This document shows positions 23,356 through 34,300 of a DNA stretch of 64,000 nucleotides, piece by piece. The stretch is taken from the NCBI GenBank assembly GCA_016858145.1, contig JAEHOE010000027.1, positions 310,001 to 374,000 on the forward strand. Direction: 5' to 3'. The first letter of the stretch is position 1. Each line of letters begins with the position of its first letter. The stretch is from Edaphochlamys debaryana (Eukaryota > Chlorophyta > Chlorophyceae > Chlamydomonadales). The notes below the pieces were generated by a model. It was given only the letters and a program-made list of their open reading frames with translations, ran no database searches and was not told the DNA's origin. The translations under genes were made by a program, and so were the position numbers.

Positions 23356-23880
23356 GGAGGGGGGCTGGTGCGAGGCGTGCGGGGCGCGCGTGGTGCAGTG
23401 GTGCAGAGGCTGTGCGAGGGCTGAGGCGCTAGGCGGGGCTGCGGGAGCTGCCGTGGAGGTCGGGGTCTGGGGCAACGGCAGGCAGCGCAGTGTGAGCACT
23501 CATTGACGTAGCTGGGCGTCCATGTCGGGACGGGCAGTGCCCAGGTGTACGCCCAGTGATGTGCATGCAGAGATGGTGGTCAGCGCAGGGGCAGCAGGTC
23601 TGCGCAAGGGACGGTGGCTGACACACAGAGATGACGCACGAGCGAAGAAAATTTGGGCACCAACGCATGTGAAGACTCTGGGGCAGGGGACTTATTAAGA
23701 GCATGATCGTTACTGGATGGCCCCCCGCAACTCTTTTCAGCCCGCCCAGTGCCCAACCACCAGCGCAACCAACAACAACGGTAACCACCAACCACCAATC
23801 GCACAGCTCATGTCCAGCCCGTCGCCTCTCTCCGCGTAGCTTTCGTTGGGCCCGCGAGACCTACCTAGCCTCGCGCATCG
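23266..23880 (+). repeat. esterase 3' end module, copy 1
   Basis: The last part of the esterase final exon plus its 3' flank is homologous, with gaps, to 26798-27475. Shared blocks include CACTTCCCCTGGA, GAGGCGCTAGGCGGGGCTGC, GGCAACGGCAGGCAGCGCAG and CGCACAGCTCATGTCCA. Confidence 0.75.
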
Positions 23881-24420
23881 GGTCCGCCATTGACCTCCTG
23901 CAGCCCGCAGCCTGCTCGTGGAGTAGGCACTGAGAGGCTGGTGTCAACCATGACACTGGTAGCAGGACGTACGACAGTTTGCACAACGGGCGAGGCCCAT
24001 GTAAGTGCATAACAAGCGTCCTCGCTTGAGGGAGTGGTGAAACTGCTGTCGCACTTGGGCGGTACGGCCCGGGCGGTTGCGCGCTCTTCCACTCCGCCAG
24101 GCTTCCGACGACCGGCTCTCCTATTCGCCCTCCGTCACCCCCATACGTTTCTTCTGCCTACGGCAGCCGTGTCCAATGCTGGCCTGCCGTGCCCTCTTCA
24201 ATGCGAACAGACTGAATGGCCCAGGCCACGTGCCCTTGCGCTCATGCCAACATAATGCCCTCACAGCAGTGCTCGTTGCGCCCCCCCTGCTGACGGTGCG
24301 CGCCGCACACCGGCCCGGTCCAGTTCCTGTCGCTTCAAGCCAGTCAACGTTATCTGTCCACACGCCCCCGCCCTGCGAGAGCCCTCCGTCAGGTGTTGCC
24401 GCCCTTCCGCTAGCGTCCGC
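23356..24420. other. convergent 3' flanks of the esterase and zinc-knuckle genes
   Basis: No gene recognised. It holds the esterase 3' UTR and TGTAA at 24000-24004. A possible extra terminal exon of the zinc-knuckle gene (24261-24372) was considered but requires a 52 bp intron. Confidence 0.5.
24000..24004 (+). terminator. candidate TGTAA poly(A) signal of the esterase
   Basis: TGTAA about 645 bases after the esterase stop. Confidence 0.5.
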
Positions 24421-26453
24421 TCACCCCTTGCTGCCCCTCTTCCTGTCCTTCCGCACCGCCTCGCCACCCACGACGCGCAGGTTGCCGTTGCAGCTGGCGC
24501 AGATGCGGCGTCCCTGGAACCACATGCTCGTCGCCTTCCTGCCGCAGTGCGCGCAGCCCAGCTCCGCCGCCTCCGCATCGTCCTTGCGGTGGGCTATGCC
24601 CTGGCCATCCAGGTGCTCAGCCCAGCCGCTGGGCCGCGCGCCGCGGGCGATCAAGCGAGCCTGCCGCTCCTCAGGCGAGAGGCGCTTCATGGCTTGCCGC
24701 AGAGCCTCGGCACGAGCTGCCCGCTCCTCCTCCGTGAGGTTGGCCCAGCCCCCGGCCCTGCGAGTTGGCAAGAAGTTGGAAACGAACCTCACACCCTAGG
24801 CCAGTACCAGTCTTCCAATCTCCCACGCTCGCTCTCTCAACTCAACTCCTGCCCGTGTATCCCTCCGTTGCGCTTCCCACTCACCCCTTGCTGCCCTCCT
24901 TCTGGTACTTGGCCTGCACCTCGCCGTCCACAACGCGCAGGTGGTTTACGCACGCTTGGCAGACCCGCCGGCCGTGGTTCCAGTTGGCGGTCTTCCGGCT
25001 GCCGCAGTGCGCGCAGCCCAGCTCCGCCGCCTCCGCGTCGTCCTTGCGGTGGGGCACCCCCTGGCCGTCAAGGTGTTCGGCCCAGCCGCTGGGCTTGAAA
25101 CCACGCGCGGCGGCTGCCTTGGCAACCCGGGCGGCTCGCTCTTCCGCTGTGAGCTCTGCCCATGCCGAGCGGGCGGAACGCTCTTCCGCTGTCAACGCTG
25201 CCGGGGACCTGCTCAGGAAGGGGTTGCAAGGGAATGCATTGCAGGAAGGGAATGCAAGGGAATGCATTGCGTGGCATGGCGGAATGGAAGGCTGGGGCGG
25301 TCTTCCGGGATGGGCTCTGCGTGCGCCCTGCCATGTGGGTCGAACCGAGTGGCGCGGCCAGCACGCAAACGCCTGCACCGCCAGTACCTCATGAACGCGA
25401 GGCCACACGACTCTAACCCAGGTGCCCTCAACTGCTCGCCGCACTCACTCCTTTCTGCCCTTCCTCGGGCGCTTCAGCACCCCGCCGTCCACAATGCGCA
25501 GGTGGGAGACGCAGCTGGCACACACCCGGCGGCCATGGCTCCACTTGGCGGTCCTGCGGCTGCCGCAGTGCGCGCATCCGAGCTCCGCCGCCTCCGCATC
25601 GTCCTTGCGGGGGAGCACGCCCTGGCCGTCCAGGTGTTCGGCCCAGCCGCTGTCCCTGTAAGCATCATTTGCAAGCAACATCAGCATCAGCAGCATCTCT
25701 TGCCCCACTTTGCACCCTTCTGTACCGAAGCTGCGGTGCGCCCGCTGAAGACGCGTCCGCCGTCAGTACCCTCAACGGTGAGTCCGTTTTACCAAGGCCC
25801 ATGCGCCCCTCACGTGCCCGTCCCTTGTCTCACTCCCTCAAGCCCTTCTTCTGGTACGGCCGCTGCGCCTCGCTATTCACGATGCGCAGATTGGTGCTGC
25901 AGCTGGAGCAGATTCGGCGGCCGCGACACCACTTCCTCGTCTCGCTCGTGCCGCAGTGCGCACAGCCCAGCTCTGCCGCCTTCGCATCGTCCTTGCGGGG
26001 GGCGATGCCTTGGCCATCTAGGAAGGAAGCCCAGCCGCTGGGCTGCTTCTTACGCCGTCTAAGCAGGCCGGCCGTGCGGGCGGCGTGCGCCTCCCCCCCG
26101 TGATCAGGGCTGCTGGCGGAGGCTTCGCTGCCACTGGCACCCTGCGCTGCCGCCAGGGACCAGTGCGAGCCGCTGACCCTGCCCTCCCGCCCGCTCCCCC
26201 ACCACCCGGCGTTGGGGCCTGACACGCAGGCGCTGCGCCAGGGGCCCTGGGCCGGCCGAGGGGAGGACGGGCAGCTGGGGGGCGGGGGTGGCAGGGACGA
26301 GGAGGCTGAGGGCGCCAGCAGGGAATTATGGCCTCGTGCCGCCACGCATGGTCGCTGCCCAGACGTCGACACCGCTAGGCCTGTATGCGCACAGCAGGAG
26401 CTCCGGCACGGTAACGGCTGCGGCGGCCTGAGCGCGGAGGCTCGTAGCAGCAT
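24421..26453 (-). CDS. protein of four duplicated GATA-like zinc-knuckle modules
   Basis: Four minus-strand exons: about 26453..25834 (5' boundary uncertain; ATG at 26453 is one option), 25655..25449, 25208..24885 and 24757..24425, with the frame closing at TGA 24423-24421. Each ends with the same unit: SGWAEHLDGQG, RKDDAEAAELG, then C-x2-C-x14-C-x2-C with a conserved Trp and GRR before the third Cys, and a basic tail. The spacing resembles a GATA finger (C-x2-C-x17/18-C-x2-C) shortened by a few residues; I know no family with exactly this form. All internal introns are phase 2 with GTGAG donors, so modules can be gained or lost without frameshift. Modules 1 and 2 also carry an LTEEERAARA-like helix repeat. 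A DNA- or protein-binding role is inferred only from the knuckle. It lies antisense between the two copies of the esterase 3' end. Confidence 0.6.
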
Positions 26454-26797
26454 GCTGGCGATGTGCACCCGATCGGGATAGCGTTTAGATAGTTTAACAG
26501 TCTGTCTGTCTTTGCTGTCACCTGTATAGTGTTTTGATATGTATGTGTATGGGTAATTCGGGGCTTCGGCGGCCGATGTTCGGAGAGTTATGGCCAGAGC
26601 TGTCGCGCCGCGGTAGTCGCGGCAAACGATGTCGCACAGTGCAGTCCGCTCTTTGCGATGACCACAACACACGCAGCTCCATGTACTGTCCTGCCTGGCT
26701 TTGGGGCCGCATGTCGTGCCCTAATCCGTGCCCCTACCCGGCCGCCCCGCCCCTCCACAGGAGCACGGCATCAGCCGCCCAGAAGCACAGCAGGCTG

Positions 26798-26881
26798 ACG
26801 GGCGGCAATCACTTCCCCTGGAACAGCCCGGCGGGCACGGTGCTGCTGGGCGTGGTGTTGCAGGGGCTGTGCGAGGCGTGA
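26798..26881 (+). pseudogene. esterase 3' end fragment
   Basis: Encodes the esterase C-terminus (GGNHFPWNSPAGTV to VVLQGLCEA and stop) but no upstream exons of the gene precede it. The catalytic Asp of NDGNH is replaced (TGGNH). It is followed by a recognisable copy of the esterase 3' flank to about 27475. A relic of a duplication, not a working enzyme. Confidence 0.75.
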
Positions 26882-27211
26882 GGCGGTGAGGGGGCGCGTG
26901 CGGGGTCTGAGGCGCTAGGCGGGGCTGCGGGAGCTGGCTTGGAATGGGGGTCTGGGGCAACGGCAGGCAGCGCAGCGTGAGCAGTCGTCCTGATGTGCAA
27001 GTGGGGCTGGAGATGGAGGTCAGCTCAGGGGCAAAAAGCGGGTTGCTCCAGGGCCGGTGGCTGACACGGTGCGAGGAAGTAAGAGCGAAGGCGACCCCAA
27101 TGAGTGACGGCAGGGAATGCAACGAATGTGAGGCATGCTTATCGTGGTAGACGTGGCATATGCGTGCCCGTGTCACGCTGAAACTGGCACAGCGACTTGT
27201 GACACACACGT

Positions 27212-27216
27212 TTACA
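27212..27216 (-). terminator. candidate TGTAA poly(A) signal of the PHYHD1-like gene
   Basis: TTACA on the plus strand, about 500 bases after the dioxygenase stop. Confidence 0.5.
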
Positions 27217-27711
27217 ATCCCAGGCTGAGGTCAGCCCCCTCCAACATGTATCAACCTCTCGCACGCACCCCGCCGGACGTTCCAGCCCGCCCCCCCACTC
27301 ACGAGTGTCGCCTCCCAGCCCAACCACCAGTGCCCCCAGCCTGCGCCAGCCGCCGGCCCGCAACCACCACCAACGGTAAATACCAACCACCAACCGCACA
27401 GCTCATGTCCACTCTGCCCCCTTCTTCCGCTTAGCCGTCGTGGCGTTCGTTGGGCCTGCCAGACAGGCTTACCTACCGGACCCGTATGTACAGTCCCACG
27501 CCTACCGATGAATCGGTTTCCCCGCGCCTGCAGCTGTTGCATCCACTCCTCATCTCCCCTCTACTCTTGCCTCGTTCCTGCCGCCGCGCCTGCTCCGATG
27601 TTAAACGCTCCACCTCCACTGTCGCCGCGGAGGCGTCCTCCCGGTCTGGCCTGTCCAGCCGCCTTCCCGTCTGCTCCTGCTGCACAGTCCGCCTGCACGG
27701 CCGCCGCGGCC

Positions 27712-30700
27712 TCACCCGTAGAAGGGCTGCCAGGGGTTCTCGGGCGCCCGCTGTGCCCTGCACGCATGGAGCGCCAGGGCAAGGTGTCATGAAAGGATAC
27801 CACCTGGATAAGGGCGGACTGAAGCTGCCAGAGAACTCAACAGCAGAACAATCCCTGCACCACCAACTACGTTTTGGTCCTACAAGCATGCTGTACTAGC
27901 GTACGGCACATGACTCACCAGTTGTCGGGCGACCACGTGGTCCCCGGCGCGCTCTCCACCACGTGCATCGAGTACGAGTGCCGGCTGACGGGGGACGTGT
28001 TCTCGGCGCTGGGTGCGGGGAGCGGGAGGGGGGTGGGGTGAAGGACATGAGTACGGGACGGGGGTGGGGTGAGGCCTTGAGGGCCCGCGTACAAGGGGTT
28101 TGCGGGCGCATGACCGGAGTGCAGCCCGCCGCTAGACCCCGAGGCCCGGGCATGCCCGCTGCGGTTCTGCGGACGTTGCCCCCCCCCCAAGCCCCCACCT
28201 GTAGTGCACGTTCTCCCCGTGCAGCAGCACCAGGGTGCCCGCCTCGCACTCGAGCGGCTCGAAGCGGGTCATGTCCCAGGCGGTGTCGGGCAGGTCGTAG
28301 GACACGAACCCGTCCTCGGCCTTCTTGAAGCGGCGCTTGAGGCCCTCCTTGTGCACGCCTGCCACGGAGGAGGGAGGGGCAGCAGGAGGGAGGTGGGTTG
28401 TTAAACACGCGCTAGGGACGTAGGGACGTAGGGAGGGTGATTGTTACGGTGCATGGGGGCCTCCAATGAGGGGGTAGCATCGTTTGCAGCGTCGCGCCAG
28501 GGGGCTGGACGCTGTGGAGAGGAACTCGCGGCGGGTGGGGAACCATGCCACGCCATGGTCGCCCCCTTCAAGTGAAACTCGCGGCGAAAAGGGGGCCCGG
28601 TGCTGGAGCAACCGCTGCGGCTGGCCTCTGGGCGCGTGGCAGCCGGGGTGCAGACACCAGAAACCGAAGCGGCCCCATCTCATCCCATCTCAGCCTCCCC
28701 CCCTGCGCCTCACCCTTCATGCCCCACAAGCAGCCGTTGTCACGCGATGCGTCCTCCAGGGCCCACCACAGCCCCACGCAGGACAGCGGGGTGGTGTGGA
28801 TGAAGGTCGAGTCCTGGCGGGGGTTGGGGGCATGCAGGAGGCAGCGTTAGTTCCAGCAAGATGGGCCATTGTCTACACCGGGACCCCCTGCAGTCCCCTG
28901 CGTGTGGGTAAAGGCCGAGTCCTTCTTTGCCCAGCCTTCGGTTGGTTTCGCCCTCTGGAGCGTCCTCTCCGCTTCCCTCCCCCCTCCCCCCATGCTGCAT
29001 CCTCTCCACCCCCCCACCTGGTGAGGGACCACCTCCCCTCCAATGGACGGCTGCTTGAAGATGTACATAGACTGGGGGGGGGAGGGGGGGAGGGGGGGGA
29101 GGGGGGGGGGGGGGGGGAGGGGGGGGGAGGGGGGGGAGGGGTGTGACCGACGGACAACATCGGAGAGCAGGGGCGGCACGGGGGCGGCGGAGGCAAGGCG
29201 GAGACGGGCAGACTACCCCCACAGCCACATACACTGAACCATACAGCGCACCAAGCAGCCCCAACACCGCCCGTCCGCTCCCTGCCCCCTACTCCCCGTC
29301 CCAGCTCCCCGCCCCCTTGCTCCTCTCCCCCCTTGCCCCCCCCCCCTCGGCCCTGCCTGCACGGGCAGCGGCCGCTTGTAGCCCAGGCTCCTGAGCACTC
29401 CCTCCACGGCGGGGGAGCGGGAGAACTGCCGGAACACGGGGTCCAGGTCGTGCAGGGCTGCGGGCGCGGTGGCGGGGGAGCGGGTGGGAAAAGGGGTGCT
29501 TAGGTGGCGGAGAGTTTGCGGTGATGAGATGGAGGAGGGACTAGCGGATGGAGCGGCTGCTGCTGACCCATAAGTGCCCATCAGTCGTTCCGTGCATCCT
29601 GAACCCGGCCCCTGGCATTCTCCATCGTCCAACCCCCCGTCGCCCGCCCGCTGGTGCCCCCAGGGGTACCTCGGCTGATGACCCCTGCCCTCCCCAGCCC
29701 CACCCCACTGCAACCTTAGTCGCACCGTGGCCGACTGATTCGTGCCCCCGCTGGTGCCCCCTGCCCTCCCACCGTGGCCGACTTTGTTGATGGACAGCTC
29801 CTTGGGCTGCCGCAGCTGGCCCTGCTCGTCAAACGCCTTCTCCTGCGGGGCGAGGCCAGAGGAGAGCGCTGTTGAAGCATCCAGGGGAGTAGGGCGGGTG
29901 CCATGCTGGTCGGCTGCTGGCTGCACCCTTACATGGGGTGTGCCCCCTGGGTGCACTGCATTGTCGTGGCCCCCTTACCTAAGGCCCTCACCCCCCTCTC
30001 TGACGGCAGGGCCCTCGCGCCCCGGGTGGTTGTGAGCCAGCCAGGCCCCCACGCACCCGGGCCGCAGCCCGCCGCCCTAGCGCCCCTGCTCTCACGGAGG
30101 ACCCAGGCCCCTGCCCCAACGGCAAGGCCCCGACCGGACCCTGCCAGCGCCAGCACTCGTGTGCTCAGGCCCCTGCCCCACCACCGGCCTGACCCTGCCA
30201 GCGCTCAGGAGGACTCGGCCACCCCCCACCCCGAAGGCCCCCCCACCTCCCCGCCCCACCTCGAAGAAGAAGCCAATGTCGCTGGCGCTGCGGAGGAAGT
30301 AGTTGTCAGTCTTCTCGACCTGGGGGGATGGAGAGGGGGGGGGTGCAGCGACGAGAGCTGGGCTGGTTGCGGCAAGGGAGTGGGCATGCCCCTCGGAGCC
30401 TGCAGAACTGCCTACCCAGGCCCGCCCATGCCTTGCCCTTCGTGTGAGGTGGACGTGGTGGGCGTCGGAGCGCGCGGGCCTGCCCGGCACCCCGTGCAGC
30501 CACACCCCTACCCCTCGCTCTCCCCGAGGCCGTCTTGGAGGCCCAGTGGGCCGGACGGCCGCTCGTCGCCCTCCCACCAACCCCCCCAACGCGCCTGGTT
30601 CTTTGTGGTGAAAATGCTGATGGTGCGGGGATCGAAGTCCGCGAGCAGCGCGTCCATGCGCTTCCGCAGACGAGCGCACTCCTCCTTGGTAGCGAATCCC

Positions 30701-30969
30701 GGCAATACCAGATAGCCTGTGACAATGACAGGCCGTCAGGACCAGAGCACGCGCGCCACCCGCTGCTGGAGCGCGGTGCTGGTGAATCGCAGGACGAATG
30801 TCCAGAGCGCGAGCCTACCGTCCTGGTGGAAGCGCTCCACCTGCTCCGGCGTTAGACCCAGATCCGTCTGGGCTTTGTAGGATGTCGTTGCGCGAAGCGC
30901 TGGGCATCGCCTTCCGAGCGCCTGACGCGACGCCGCCTGTGCGGGTCGCTGACGCAGGTGTGCTTGCAT
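27712..30969 (-). CDS. PHYHD1: phytanoyl-CoA dioxygenase domain protein (PHYHD1 type)
   Basis: Ten minus-strand exons (30819..30969, 30595..30716, 30260..30319, 29773..29842, 29357..29457, 29018..29071, 28714..28813, 28199..28358, 27919..28008, 27712..27757) join in phase to 317 residues; animal PHYHD1 is about 290. ATG at 30969 gives an Arg/Ala/Gln-rich leader of about 35 residues that may target an organelle. Family blocks: VERFHQDG, YLVLPGFATKEECARLR, DNYFLRSASDIGFFFE, LSINKVGHALHDLDPVF, SMYIFKQPSIGGEV. The Fe(II) ligands are the PHQD pair (His 185, Asp 187, split by an intron) and the distal His in LLHGENVH (265-270). An Arg in SRHSYSMH should bind 2-oxoglutarate. The tail is TTWSPDNW, completed by a last exon ending WQPFYG. 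Fe(II)/2OG hydroxylase; natural substrate unknown. Introns 2 and 5 seem to have GC donors. Confidence 0.9.
29074..29141 (+). repeat. poly-G tract with sparse A interruptions
   Basis: Nearly seventy bases of G with six isolated A residues, lying in intron 5 of the PHYHD1-like gene. On the coding strand it is a C/T tract ending at the acceptor of exon 6. The G strand has many G-runs able to form quadruplexes. Confidence 0.95.
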
Positions 30970-31343
30970 GTTCAGGCTAGCAGCGACTTGTGAAGGGCAA
31001 TTCGCCAAGGGAAAACCCTAGCGAACGGGGATCCCCGCGACCGATTATGCGCCTATCAGGAGGACAGACTGGCAAAGTGTGGTGGTGCTGGGCGCTGGTT
31101 GCTTAGCGGGCTTGCTGGCGCTCTTGCGTCGGAGAGCGACTTGGCCCAATCGCGGGCAGGATCCAGGCCCTGCCGGTTTTTCCCCCCGCGCCGCTCACCC
31201 TTCCCTGCTGTGCTGTGGCCCTTGTCCTTGTACCAGGAATACGCCTGTCATACTCGGAAAGCCACACAGCCCGCGACAGCTCGCCGACGATGCACATTTT
31301 GCCACAAGCCCGCAACGCATAGCTTGTCGCTTTGGCAGCAACG
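30970..31343. promoter_or_regulatory. divergent promoter region, PHYHD1-like / RECQ5-like
   Basis: 374 bp between two opposing start codons. No specific element recognised. Confidence 0.6.
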
Positions 31344-34300
31344 ATGGATGCTGGTGCTCTGGGAGCGCCTGCCTTACCCACCGATGCGCAGCTGGTGGAG
31401 CTCTTGCGGGAGCATTTCGGCTTGTCGGGGCCGTTTCGCCCCGGGCAGCTGGAGGCCATCAGGGCGACGCTATCGGGCCAGGACACGCTTGTCATCCTTC
31501 CGACCGGAGGCAAGTCGCTTTGTGGGCCAACGCGGCGGGCGCCCAACATCCTCGCCCGACGTCCGGGGTGACCATTGCATAGCTCTCCCGCGTGCCCACC
31601 ACTGCCTCCAGGTGGCAAGAGTATCTGCTTCCAGCTCCCGCCCTTCTGCCGCTCCTCGGGCTTCACGGTGAGCTATATGCCCGTAAGCTCGGCCCCATGG
31701 GCTTGGACTTGTACCTCTGACCGAGCAAAGGCCCTCTGACTGCGCAGGTGGTCGTGTGCCCCCTGATTGCGCTGGCCAAGGACCAGGTAGGGGCAGTGGG
31801 AGCTTAGCAGTGGAAGAAGTGATGACCATGAGAGCACAGGCGGGGCTCTGGGCAGCAAGGGAGGAGCGGCGGCGAGTCTGGACCGTGCTAGCGGCACCGG
31901 TGCATGGGATCACCCTTTGCCATGTGTGTATGGGTCTGCAGGTGGCGAAGTGCGAGGAGCGCGGCATCGAGGCAGAGGTGAGCGGTGGGCCAATACTTAC
32001 TGGGTGTCCTAGCCTCTGTCCGGTAAGGCCCTATGCCGCCGCCCTGCCCCCGACCCACAACGCCCCTGGGGATTGTTCACACCCAGCTGATAATCTACCC
32101 TGAGGCCTCGCCCCCAACCCCTGCCCCCAACCCCGACAGCGCTGGAACTGCGAGGTCAGCGAGGCCAAGAAGGCCAGCATCGTGCGGGACATCGTCAGCG
32201 ACGAGCCGTCGCTGCGCCTGCTCTACACAACACCCGAGAGCCTGAGGCTGCCTGTGCTGCTGGATGCGCTCAAGGTGGGGCAAGCCGTCCTAGGGCTGGG
32301 GTTTGAAGACATCAACTCTAGGTCTGGGGCCGGAGCAGGGGCGCAAGATAGGCGAGAAGACCCGAGATGGAGCGACACAGGCCGCCGACGGACGTGGCAG
32401 CCGCGTTGGGGCCGACCCACATGGCCTCTGCGGCCGACCCACATCGGAGGCGCAGCCTTCCCGCTTGCTTCCGTGCTGGGGCAATCCTTGATTCACCCGG
32501 CTGCTGTGCAAACTCTGCCCTCTCCCTACTCCTTGCTCCCTGCTCGCTGCAGGAGGCCCATGCGCAGGGCAAGCTGGTCAGCTTTGCGGTGGACGAGGCC
32601 CACACGGTAGGGCCGAGCGGTAGGGCCCAGGGGCGGGGTCTGGCGATGAAGACTAGGGACGGCCATGACGGAAGGAGGTCTCCCGACAGGGGCAGTGTGT
32701 GGGAACCCCGCGCGTCGACCTACCTTCCCACGACCCATATCCCGACCCCTGGGTATCCTCGCCACCTGCAGGTCAGCGAGTGGGGCCACGACTTCCGGCC
32801 CGCCTACCTGGAGCTCGCAGCCATCAAGCTGCACTTCCCCACGGTGCCCGTGGCGGCGCTCACGGTGAGCTTGCGGACTGGGGCGAGAGCTAGTCCGGCC
32901 CTGAATGACCTGTCGATAGCAGCGGACGGCCCATACCCATCTTACTGTTGCCCGTTGTACTGGTGGAGTTTCAGAACGAGCAGAACAAGTCACGCTCAGT
33001 CGGCAAGGGTGTCGGCAAGGGGGTTGGACGGGCTCCAACCGCGTTGTGGCCTTCCAGCACGCTCCCTAATCCTGCATGCCCCCTTCCTCCTCGCCGCTCC
33101 TCGCCCTCAGGCCAGCTGCACGCCGCGCGTGTCGCAGGACATCATCAACGTCCTGCGCCTCAACCTGCCCCTGCGCATACAGGGGTCATTCAACCGCCAC
33201 AACATCGCATACCAGGTGGGCAGGTCCCCGCGGCTTGTCAAGCCTGCATCGGTCAGCCATGCCCGGGTCGACGTCAGAGGGACAGGACGGCACCCGCCCG
33301 CTCAAATGCATGCTAGCGGCAATGCAAGCTGAAACTGCTGGCCGGTCGCCGCCTGCCCGCAGGTGTACCACAAGGAGCTCATTGGGGACGGCAGCGAGAA
33401 CGCCGCGCTCGAGGTACGGCACGCTTAGGTGGAGCGAGCAGAGCTAGGTGTGTGGTGTAGACATGGGCTTCCAGTGGCGCCATGTGTACATTACACGTTC
33501 ATCTGGGATGAATTGACAGCTGAGAACGCGCCTGCCATGTCCTGCTGTGCTGCCAAGTCCTGCTCACACAAGGCCCGGTGTCTCCCTGCGCAGCACCTGA
33601 TCCAATTCATCAATGACCGTCCGGGGCAGTGCGGCATCATCTACGCACGACTGCGGTGGGTCCCGTAGCACCAGGCCCCTCGCCCTCAGGCCCCATGCCC
33701 AATCCTCAGCTGCCCTCGCTTTCCGTGCCCTTACTCTCCGGACCCTGTCATCTTGGGCCCCATGCAACGCCCGTTGCTTCCTTAATGCTACACGCACTGT
33801 GTATCAAGCGCCAGCCGGCCTCACCTCCATCATTTGCACCGTCCGCGTCCGCACGCTCCCCCCGCCTCCGCAGTGCCACCTGCGACTGGCTGGCCTCCTC
33901 TCTGGCGGGTCGGGACGTGGAGGTGGGCTGCTACCACGCGGGCCGCGCCACTGACGCGCGCGGGCGCGTGCAGCGGGAGTGGAGCGAGGGCGGACTCAAC
34001 GTGGTGGTTGCCACCGTCGCCTTCGGTGGGTGGGCTGAGGAGCGGCGTGGACTGGGTTGGGGGAAGACGCTCATGCACCGGTATCGAGTTGAGAACTGAG
34101 TGGTTGCCACCATCGCCTTCGGTAGCTAGGTGGGTGGGTGGGCCGCGCGAATTGTGTGGGGTTCCGTTGTGGACTGGATGGGTCGACGTGCAGAGGTCGA
34201 GGTCTGAGTGGCGGCAGAGGGCGCTGTTGCTCTTCATCCCCAACGCTTGCCGGCCCCCTCACTCTGATCCTCACCGTACGGATCCGGATGTATGGACCCG

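Larger units (their letters stand above)
26798..27475 (+). repeat. esterase 3' end module, copy 2
   Basis: Counterpart of 23266-23880. Similarity persists through the 3' flank with insertions and deletions, so the copy is older than the 4.3 kb tandem at the right end of the window. Confidence 0.75.

Noticed and set aside
24261..24424. Extra terminal exon of the zinc-knuckle gene
   Set aside because: Phase fits (acceptor at 24373) but the intron would be 52 bp and the added residues show no module; ending at the in-frame stop 24421 is simpler.
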